Source: Candidatus Blautia equi
Lineage (GTDB): Bacteria > Bacillota > Clostridia > Lachnospirales > Lachnospiraceae
DNA: 11,817 bases
Direction of reading: 5' to 3'
Assembly: GCA_018064695.1 (NCBI GenBank)
Contig: JAGHUU010000161.1
Coordinates: 1-11,817 of the forward strand
The notes below the pieces were generated by a model. It was not told the origin of the DNA. It was given only the letters and a program-made list of their open reading frames with translations, and did no database searches. The position numbers and the translations under genes were made by a program. This document shows, piece by piece, positions 6,186 to 11,817 of the stretch. Within the stretch, counting starts at the first letter, position 1. Each line of letters opens with the position of its first letter.

Positions 6186-7565
6186 TTACTGATTCTTTTT
6201 TTCCTGAACGGTGGCTACAACTTTCTTTACCACCTTCATGGCATCTCCCACTTTATCTTTTGGGATCTTGCCGGTGATGTCTTTCACTTTTCCTGCCAGG
6301 GCTTTTACCTTCTCAGGGTCGATCTTTTTCGCAGGCTTTTCCGGTTTGGTCTCCGGCAGTTTTTCTGCGATCTTCTCCGGCAGGTTCTGCACCAGTTTAT
6401 CCGGAAGCTTTTCCACGATCTTTTCCGGCAGCCCTTTATTGGCTGCGGCTTTTGCTTTTTTCTTCTTACCGCGGATAAAGAAGAAAGCACCTACAATAGC
6501 TGCGATGGCACAGGCAACTGCGCCGGCCAGCATTGGAATCGGCAGTTTTTTCTTAGGTTTTGGGGCTTCTTCGCTGCCGTCGCCCTCCGGTTCTTCCTCC
6601 TCATCCATTTCCTCCAGTGCTCTGTCCAGGCTGTCGTACGCATCGCCTGCTGCAAAGCCGAGGTCTTCGGATGGAAGGCTTCTGTCAAATTCCTCCACTG
6701 AAAGATCGCCGGCTTCTGTGCTTAGGAGCAGCATGCCCTCCTGCTCAGCCTTGCGTTCGGAGAGGAAGCTGTTCATGAATCCGCCGATCAGCAGGAAGAA
6801 CAGACAGTAGTACATCCACATCATGGCTACCATGATGGTTCCGATAAATCCGTAAGCACCGAATTTGTTGGAAACAGTGATATAAACAGTGAAAACAGAG
6901 GAGAAGATCACCCAGGTAAGGGCTGCAAAAACAGCGCCCGGGATCTGATCCTTAAATTTCACTTTTTTCGCAGGCATCAGGTTGTAGAGCACCATGAAAA
7001 TAATGGTGAGCACCACCAGCACCAGGAAATATCTACCCTTGGAGAGCAGCATCTTCAGAGGTCCGATATTCGGCATATAGCGCTGCAGATAGAACAGGAT
7101 GCGTCCGCCGTAAACCATGATGACAAGGGAGAGCAGGATGGTCACAATAAGAACCACCATGTAACCCAGTGCCTTCAGGGAGAATACAATAAAGTTATCC
7201 TGGTTTTCACACTCGTACGCGGAATCCATACCCTTCATAAGCGCCTTCATGGATGCGGAGGCGGAATACAGGGTCAATACGATGGATACCGTCAGTGTGG
7301 CACCGTTGGAGCTGTACACTGCGGTGGCGATATTTCTGAGAATATCCCCCAGAGACTCCGCAAAGTATTCCTCAATATAATTCAGGATCATATTCAGGTT
7401 AAACGGTGTGTAAGGCAGGATACAGCAGAGGATCATGACGATGGGAACCAGGGACATAAACAGGTAATAGCAGCCGGAGGTGGCATACACTGTAAGCCTG
7501 CGCTTGCCCATGCCGCCGGCAAATTCCTTCCCCAGTCCTACCAGGGATCTCATTTTCTCTTTCAT
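6186..7565 (-). CDS. YihY/BrkB family membrane protein with a long C-terminal extension
   Basis: This 459-residue protein has a YihY/BrkB core (PF03631) with six predicted membrane segments at about 31-51, 89-105, 126-153, 178-198, 208-231 and 239-265. Family motifs include TSGCYYLFMSLVPIVMIL, SASASMKALMKGMDSAY and NKFGAYGFIGTIMVAMMWMYY. The family was once called ribonuclease BN, which is now considered wrong; its role is unclear. After the core comes an acidic stretch (EEMDEEEEPEGDGSEE, 318-333), a seventh hydrophobic segment (343-364), a basic KKKK, and four tandem octads at 379-410 (LPEKIVEK, LPDKLVQN, LPEKIAEK, LPETKPEK). A Lys-rich tail follows, with KVKDITGKIPKDKVGDAMK. The usual length is about 280-300 residues, so about 160 are extra. 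The ribosome site before ATG 7565 is weak (AAGGGA, about 11 bases away). Confidence 0.88.
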   Translation of the reverse strand: MKEKMRSLVGLGKEFAGGMGKRRLTVYATSGCYYLFMSLVPIVMILCCILPYTPFNLNMILNYIEEYFAESLGDILRNIATAVYSSNGATLTVSIVLTLYSASASMKALMKGMDSAYECENQDNFIVFSLKALGYMVVLIVTILLSLVIMVYGGRILFYLQRYMPNIGPLKMLLSKGRYFLVLVVLTIIFMVLYNLMPAKKVKFKDQIPGAVFAALTWVIFSSVFTVYITVSNKFGAYGFIGTIMVAMMWMYYCLFFLLIGGFMNSFLSERKAEQEGMLLLSTEAGDLSVEEFDRSLPSEDLGFAAGDAYDSLDRALEEMDEEEEPEGDGSEEAPKPKKKLPIPMLAGAVACAIAAIVGAFFFIRGKKKKAKAAANKGLPEKIVEKLPDKLVQNLPEKIAEKLPETKPEKPAKKIDPEKVKALAGKVKDITGKIPKDKVGDAMKVVKKVVATVQEKKNQ

Positions 7566-7601
7566 TGGAATTTCTTTCCCTTCTCATATAAATATAACCT
7601 C

Positions 7602-7631
7602 AGTATATCGAGTTCCACGGCTTTATGTCAA
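7602..7631 (-). promoter_or_regulatory. Strong promoter of the YihY transcript
   Basis: On the minus strand a perfect -35 TTGACA (7631-7626) and -10 TATACT (7607-7602) are 18 bases apart. Transcription would start near 7595, about 30 bases before ATG 7565. It likely drives YihY and perhaps the esterase and DUF2284 genes. Confidence 0.8.
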
Positions 7632-7653
7632 TCCTGCAAATCAATGCGAAACC

Positions 7654-7683
7654 AAAAAGAAACGGCAGCTGCGCCGCCGTTTC
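7654..7683 (-). terminator. Rho-independent terminator of the Dabb-GH3 operon
   Basis: Read on the minus strand, GAAACGGC (7683-7676) pairs with GCCGTTTC (7666-7659), followed directly by TTTTT (7658-7654). It lies 23 bases after the GH3 stop, separating this operon from the YihY promoter. Confidence 0.85.
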
Positions 7684-7706
7684 CTGTTGCAGTATTTATA
7701 TTGAAA

Positions 7707-9478
7707 TTACAGTCTTGCATCACGGAGACCGCAGAAGCTGTCGATAGGATCCTGTCCTTTGAAGGCTTCTTCTCCGGTGATGAGCGCTTCCACCAGGGCA
7801 TCCAGGGTGGAATCCTTGGAGTCGTAGGTGTTGATGTAGTTTCTTACCTGTGGGATATCGGCAAGCATGGTAGGCTGGCCTACACTGATTGCCACTACAG
7901 GGATCTCAAATACATACCACGGAATCTCGCCGCCGCCCTTGGAAAGACCAAAGGAAGGTCTGCCGCTGTTTACATCGCAGAGGGTGATGACCATATCCAT
8001 ATCTTTTACAAAGTCTGCAATGGCATTCTTTCCTGCAAAGTACAGGTCAAGGCTTGGCTTCTGGCCTGCTGCGATCTGTTTTTTCATCTTATCGATCGGG
8101 CTCTCGTAAATAAATGCGTCAAAGCCTTTTGCGATCAGTTTATCTTTCAGGCGCTCAGCCGGGTTAGGGCCGCCGCCAAAGCCCATGGCTGCCATAAGGG
8201 CACCCATAGCGCCGCCGTCACCTTTCACGTGAACGATCATGATTCTCTTAAATTTCTCAGGTGTGATCGGAAGCACGCCTTTGTCTTTATATTTAACCAG
8301 AGTCAGGGAGTCGCGGCTGATGGCCTTCTGCATCTCCTTGTACTCTTCTTTTCCAAGAACCTCTTTCAGAACCTCAGGCTGTGGAACGATGTCCTCTTTT
8401 GCCTTTTTGTTCAGTCCCATTTTTGCCTTAAGGCCAAGAATACGGGAGAGAGCCTCAGTCATGCGCTCCTCGCTGATGATGCCGTTCTTATAAGCGTTCA
8501 GCATGGTTGCAAAGTCCTCATCAGGGTCGTTGAAGAAGAGGAACATGTCGCAGCCGGCGTTGATGGCAAGCGGAAGCATCTCGGCACGGGTCATTCTGTC
8601 GGTCATAGCTACCATGTGGATGCATCGGTAACAACCATTCCGTTAAAGCCAAGCTTGTCGCGGAGCAGAGTGGTCATGATCTCAGGGCTTAAGGTAGCCG
8701 GCATCATGATGCCGTCCTCATCCAGGTCAGGGTTGATGGCCTTTGCATACTCAGGGAGCATAATATGGCCGCCCATAATGGCATCCAGGCCGTCCTCGAT
8801 CATGGTCTTATATACCATACCGTAGGTCTCATCCCATTTTTCAGGGGTGAAATAGTTTACGTTGTTTGCAATGTGGGCATCACGGAAATCCTGTCCGTTT
8901 CCAGGGAAGTGCTTTGCAGCGCAGGCAAAGCCCGGATTCTCGTGTGCACCGCGAAGGTATGCGGCACTCATCTTAGCTACGCGCTCAGGATCATTACCGA
9001 AGGCACGGGAAACGATCTCTGTATTCAGCCAGTTATAATGAATATCTGCTACAGGTGCAAAAGCCATGTTGCAGCCAATAGCCGCTGCCTCTTCGTTTAC
9101 CATTTTACCAAGGGCAAAGGCATAGTCTTCATTTCTGGTGGCACCGATCTTTATACCGCTGCCGATGAAGGTTCCGTCTGCACAGGCACCGTCTCCGCCG
9201 GACTCGGTATTACATGCGATGAAGGCAGGGATCTTAGCATATTTCTGAATGTTTCTGTTCTGTTCCTGGATGGCAATTCCAGGTCCGCCGTTGTAGCGGC
9301 AGCCGCCAAGATGGTAGGTCTCCATCAGGTTTTTAATATAGGCTTCCTCTTTGGACTGGGTGAGCTGGAAGAATAGCTGTCCTACCTTCTCCTCGTCAGT
9401 CATGCCTGCAATAGTGTCCTGGACCCATTTTACGTCTTCGTCGCTGAGGAAGTATGGGTTAGCTTTTAAGTTTACCAT
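7707..9478 (-). pseudogene. GH3 glycoside hydrolase (beta-N-acetylhexosaminidase-like) broken by a one-base frameshift
   Basis: Two overlapping frames, 9478-8609 (289 residues) and 8615-7707 (302 residues), form one GH3 enzyme of about 590 residues when a single C is restored near 8618-8619 (TCCAC in place of expected TCCCAC). The join would read VVTDASHMVAMTDRM, the GH3 nucleophile region with Asp285. As sequenced, frame one ends TDASTW-stop just after the nucleophile. The second frame has no ribosome site before ATG 8615. The N-terminal part has KVGQLFFQ (31-38) and AKHFPGNGQDFRDAH (188-202), whose Asp-x-His resembles the NagZ acid/base dyad, so an N-acetylhexosaminidase-like activity is favoured over beta-glucosidase. 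There is no signal peptide, so it is cytoplasmic. ATG 9478 has AAAGGAG 7 bases upstream. The gene follows Dabb by 28 bases. Sequencing error, true mutation and programmed shift are all possible; the otherwise undamaged sequence favours error or a very recent mutation. Confidence 0.85.
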
Positions 9479-9506
9479 GTCTCTGCTCCTTTCTTATTTA
9501 AATGTA

Positions 9507-9809
9507 TTAAAACTCGTAATCGATACAGGTTCTGCTTGCGGTGTAAGGACGTACTTTTCCGTCTGCAACTGCCACATGTGCAGGATGAATGGCGTAGCCC
9601 TTCAGTGCATCAGCATCAGTGAGGGTGGAGTCCAGCATGAGATCGGCGTTGGAGCTTGGGAGCTTCTCGATCTGCACGTGAACCTCGGTCAGTCCGGGAA
9701 CCTGTCCAACCAGTCCTTCCAGTCCTTCTTTGATGCCTTTCATGATCTCCTGTTTCTCCTCAGGGGAGTACTCTTCTTTCAGTTTCCATAAAATAATGTG
9801 TTTTACCAT
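9507..9809 (-). CDS. Dabb (stress-responsive A/B barrel) domain protein
   Basis: This 100-residue protein is a single Dabb domain (PF07876), a small dimeric ferredoxin-like barrel. Typical parts are the first strand MVKHIILWKLK (1-11), the helix SPEEKQEIMKGIKEGLEGL, VPGLTEVHV (37-45), and the closing GYAIHPAHVAVADGKVRPY (71-89) with His75 and His78, then RTCIDYE. The length equals a complete domain. GAGG lies 7 bases before ATG 9809. It is the first gene of an operon with the GH3 glycosidase. Dabb proteins often sit in sugar or aromatic-compound operons, but their substrate is rarely known; no activity is assigned here. Confidence 0.9.
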   Translation of the reverse strand: MVKHIILWKLKEEYSPEEKQEIMKGIKEGLEGLVGQVPGLTEVHVQIEKLPSSNADLMLDSTLTDADALKGYAIHPAHVAVADGKVRPYTASRTCIDYEF

Positions 9810-9878
9810 ATCGATACCTCTTTCCTTCAGGGAACCATTTCTGCATTTTTTACACGCAATCCCTCATAATATTGGATG

Positions 9879-9907
9879 ATGGTAGCATATTTTGCTCTAT
9901 TTTGCAA
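9879..9907 (-). promoter_or_regulatory. Promoter of the Dabb-GH3 operon
   Basis: On the minus strand, TTGCAA (9907-9902) and TACCAT (9884-9879) are spaced by 17 bases, each matching consensus at 4 of 6 positions. A GCATATT repeat unit (9885-9891) lies in the spacer. Confidence 0.5.
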
Positions 9908-9979
9908 GTGTTTTCCTTGTATTTTTAATGTATTTTTCACAAAAAACATTGAGATTTTCGCATATTTTACTCGCATATT
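9885..9979. repeat. GCATATT repeat units between divergent promoters
   Basis: GCATATT occurs at 9885-9891, 9960-9966 and 9973-9979. The first two are part of 13-base units differing at one base (GCATATTTTGCTC at 9885-9897, GCATATTTTACTC at 9960-9972). The last two form a direct repeat of TCGCATATT with a 13-base period upstream of the glycosidase -10. Their positions fit a shared regulator of both operons; the regulator itself is not in the window. Confidence 0.45.
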
Positions 9980-9990
9980 GAACAAAAACC

Positions 9991-9999
9991 TGTTATAAT
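9991..9999 (+). promoter_or_regulatory. Extended -10 promoter of the GH79-like gene
   Basis: TGTTATAAT has a perfect -10 (9994-9999) with a TG extension. The -35 position (about 9971-9976, TCGCAT) is poor, so an activator at the adjacent GCATATT repeats is plausible. The start would be near 10006. Confidence 0.6.
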
Positions 10000-10010
10000 C
10001 ATATCATCTC

Positions 10011-10037
10011 TGATTGCAGAAGAATTTCATGCAATCA
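10011..10037. repeat. Inverted repeat in the GH79-like gene leader
   Basis: TGATTGCA (10011-10018) is the reverse complement of TGCAATCA (10030-10037). Inner GAA and TTC can add three pairs. It begins about 5 bases after the predicted transcription start and ends 15 bases before the ribosome site, fitting either a repressor operator or a 5' mRNA hairpin. Confidence 0.5.
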
Positions 10038-10064
10038 AAAATAAAGAAACAAAGGAGAGAAAAA

Positions 10065-11606
10065 ATGGCAGAATTCGTAAAACTGACTGCAGGCGAGCTG
10101 AAACAGCTTCGCGAAGTAAACCCAATGATGATGTCTTATAACGTTGAGTTTGCAGAGGTTACCGGCGGTACCTTCTGGAAAGCTTACACACCTGGACAGA
10201 TTGCCGGCACAGAGTCTTTTGATGTAGATATGAGCGGCGGTCTGGCTGCTGCTTACAAAGATCTGATGCAGCTTTACCCACCAATCAACCTCTATGACGA
10301 GAAGCTCCGCAAACTCGCTAAGGAGTTCGGACCACTCTGGGTTCGTGTTTCCGGTACCTGGGCTACCAAGACCTATTACGATCTTGACGGCGCTATGGGC
10401 GGAAAGGTTCCTGAGGGCTACCTGAATACCCTGACCCGCGAGCAGTGGGTAGGCGTTCTTGATTTCGTAAAAGAAGTCGGCGCAAAACTCATGATCTCCG
10501 TATCCGCATGTCCTGGTGTTTACGGAAAAGACGAAGCTCCTATTCCTGCATGGACCCCTGTAGAAGCTGAAAAGCTCTTCAAATTCAGTGCTGACTACGG
10601 CGTGCCGATCAACGGTTCCGAGTTCGTAAACGAGCCAAACATGCTCTCCGACACCGGTTTCCCTAACGGCTATACCCCTGAGGATCACGCACGTGACCAG
10701 AAGATCTTCTACAAATGGCTGAAAGAGAACTATCCTGACTGTATCTATATTGGACCATGTTCCGTAGGTTCCGAGGCTCCTCTTGGAAAAGCCCAGCCTA
10801 ACTCCAAGGCAGCCGGCGGCGGAATTGAGACCGTTATGAAGACCTGCAGCACCACCCAGCTTATGGGCGAGGATCCATGTCCGCTGGATGTCTTCAGTTA
10901 TCACTACTACAATGGTATTTCCGAGCGTCTGGCAGGCGTTATGCCTTCCATGCACTGGCTTGCTGAGGAAGCAACCTCCGAGGATTACCTGAATGTAGCT
11001 CTGAACAGCGCACGTGCTTATGCTCCTCTTCGCGACAAATATTGTCCTGGCGGAGAAATGTGGGTAACCGAGTCCGGTGATGCCGGCGGCGGCGGTGACA
11101 CCTGGGCTTCCACTTATCTTGATGTTATCCGTACTCTGAACGAGGCAGGCGGATTTGCTTCTATCACCGACGGTGTTATTTTCCACAACACTCTGGCAGC
11201 TTCCGACTACGCTTACCTTGATCGTGTGACCCACGATCCAAGACCAAACTACTTTGCAGTTCTCCTCTGGACCCGCCTTATGGGAACCACCGTTTACGAT
11301 GCAGCAGAGCCGCAGCGCGTTGGTGCTCACGTATACGCACAGAGCCGTAAAGATGGCAAAGAAGGCAAGGTTTACCTGGTAATCAACAACAGCGAGACCG
11401 AAGCTACCACCGTAGAGCTTCCAAAATCCGCTGAGGTTTACGCTCTTGCAGGAAAAGACGGCAACAAACGTGCCACCATCATGACCCTGAACGGAAAAGA
11501 CCTTGTTCTTGGCGAGAACAACGAACTCCCGGCTCTCGACCCAGTGGTTGTAGAAGCAGGCAAAGTTGAAGTAGCACCTCTTGGCTGCACATTCTTCGTT
11601 CTTTAA
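10065..11606 (+). CDS. GH79-like retaining glycosidase (clan GH-A), cytoplasmic
   Basis: This 513-residue protein has a (beta/alpha)8 barrel and a C-terminal beta domain, resembling GH79 (heparanase and beta-glucuronidase family). The acid/base is Glu190 in GSEFVNEPNM (184-193) and the nucleophile Glu336 in EMWVTESGDAGGGG (331-344). FSYHYY (277-282) lies between them. The segment VIFHNTLAASDYAYLD (371-386) then HDPRPNYFAVLLWTRLMG (390-407) follows the heparanase pattern. The last 100 residues form strands (GAHVYAQSR, GKVYLVINNS, GCTFFVL). No signal peptide is present, so it would act on imported oligosaccharides. ATG 10065 is chosen because AAAGGAG lies about 7 bases upstream; TTG 10014 and ATG 10029 lack one. 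Recurrent use of GGT, AAC, TTC and CGC codons suggests high expression. The substrate, perhaps a uronic acid conjugate, is inference, and another GH-A family is possible. Confidence 0.8.
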   Translation: MAEFVKLTAGELKQLREVNPMMMSYNVEFAEVTGGTFWKAYTPGQIAGTESFDVDMSGGLAAAYKDLMQLYPPINLYDEKLRKLAKEFGPLWVRVSGTWATKTYYDLDGAMGGKVPEGYLNTLTREQWVGVLDFVKEVGAKLMISVSACPGVYGKDEAPIPAWTPVEAEKLFKFSADYGVPINGSEFVNEPNMLSDTGFPNGYTPEDHARDQKIFYKWLKENYPDCIYIGPCSVGSEAPLGKAQPNSKAAGGGIETVMKTCSTTQLMGEDPCPLDVFSYHYYNGISERLAGVMPSMHWLAEEATSEDYLNVALNSARAYAPLRDKYCPGGEMWVTESGDAGGGGDTWASTYLDVIRTLNEAGGFASITDGVIFHNTLAASDYAYLDRVTHDPRPNYFAVLLWTRLMGTTVYDAAEPQRVGAHVYAQSRKDGKEGKVYLVINNSETEATTVELPKSAEVYALAGKDGNKRATIMTLNGKDLVLGENNELPALDPVVVEAGKVEVAPLGCTFFVL

Positions 11607-11627
11607 TTTAACTCCATTCAATAAAAT

Positions 11628-11666
11628 AAGCCTTATCTCATTCTTACGAGTGAGATAAGGCTTTTT
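11628..11666 (+). terminator. Long hairpin terminator between convergent genes
   Basis: The arms 11628-11643 (AAGCCTTATCTCATTC) and 11648-11663 (GAGTGAGATAAGGCTT) pair over 16 positions with one G-T wobble and a TTAC loop, followed by a T run to 11666. It ends the GH79-like transcript. T-rich sequence after the stem on the other strand suggests it also ends the transporter transcript. Confidence 0.88.
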
Positions 11667-11680
11667 CATTTTTTAATGTA

Positions 11681-11817
11681 TCATTTCCTGCCTGAGGTTT
11701 TGATGGTTGCAGCGTACGCGCTGTTGCAAAGTCCCAGCAATGCGGACAGCATGAATAATGTCTCAATACCCAATGTCTGCCAGATCCATCCGCCGAAGAG
11801 GGCGATAAGGACTGTGA
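11681..11817 (-). CDS. C-terminal end of a membrane transporter, probably MFS (partial)
   Basis: The last 44 codons of a minus-strand gene enter from the right edge and stop at TGA (11683-11681). The peptide contains TVLIALFGGWIWQTLG, then ETLFMLSALLGLCNSAYAA and a short basic tail (KTSGRK). This matches the last two helices of a major facilitator protein, where GG-x-W and LF-x-x-SA patterns are common. Too little is present to name the substrate. Its closeness to the two glycosidases is consistent with sugar uptake. Confidence 0.65.
   Translation of the reverse strand, partial: TVLIALFGGWIWQTLGIETLFMLSALLGLCNSAYAATIKTSGRK

Noticed and set aside
7707..8615. The downstream GH3 half as an independent gene
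   Set aside because: No Shine-Dalgarno precedes ATG 8615, and the frame begins in the middle of the conserved nucleophile region. It is better read as the rest of a frameshifted gene.
7644..8825. A 393-codon plus-strand frame opposite GH3
   Set aside because: No ribosome site or family resemblance. The opposite strand carries GH3 motifs on both sides of the frameshift.
10035..11669. A 544-codon open frame on the minus strand opposite the GH79-like gene
   Set aside because: It is a shadow of a biased plus-strand gene that has clear catalytic motifs, a ribosome site, a promoter and a terminator. The antisense product resembles no family and spans the terminator.
1..11817. CRISPR arrays, tRNA or rRNA genes, insertion sequences
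   Set aside because: No regularly spaced repeats, cloverleaf-like sequences, rRNA stretches or transposase motifs were seen on either strand.

Overview
The window looks like chromosomal DNA of a gut-type Clostridia member, most likely Lachnospiraceae (Bacillota). This rests on strong AGGAG-type ribosome binding sites about 7 bases before most starts, sigma-A-like promoters, and the mix of families: an HTH/AAA-ATPase-like protein, DUF2284, a BD-FAE-type esterase, YihY/BrkB, Dabb, GH3 and a GH79-like hydrolase. No tRNA, rRNA, CRISPR array or insertion sequence was seen. The assignment is by family resemblance only; no database search was possible.

Layout. (1) 1-1104, minus: N-terminal 368 residues of an AAA-ATPase-like protein with an HTH-like N-terminus, running off the left edge. 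Its promoter (1152-1180) is overlapped by a large inverted repeat. (2) 1302-3680, minus: a compact cluster of a small one-helix membrane protein, a caspase-fold protein that has lost both catalytic residues, and an intact caspase-like peptidase. This is the most unusual part of the window. (3) 3762-4490, plus: a divergent S51-type (peptidase E-like) serine peptidase closed by a strong hairpin terminator. (4) 4545-7565, minus: YihY/BrkB membrane protein with an unusual C-terminal extension, then an alpha/beta-hydrolase and a Cys-rich DUF2284 protein. A near-consensus promoter precedes YihY, and two palindromes lie between YihY and the esterase. (5) 7707-9809, minus: a Dabb-domain protein followed by a GH3 glycosidase split by a one-base frameshift beside its catalytic nucleophile. 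(6) 10065-11606, plus: a cytoplasmic GH79-like retaining glycosidase, divergent from Dabb/GH3. (7) 11681-11817, minus: the C-terminus of a membrane transporter, probably MFS.

How the parts may work together. Regions 5-7 suit a sugar-conjugate utilisation locus: two cytoplasmic glycosidases of different families, a Dabb protein and a transporter, with shared GCATATT-type repeats between the divergent promoters. Region 2 resembles a signalling or defence module in which an active caspase is paired with a catalytically dead paralogue and a membrane protein. That function is inferred from gene content, not shown. No intergenic stretch exceeds 300 bases; the largest, 9810-10064, holds the divergent promoters.
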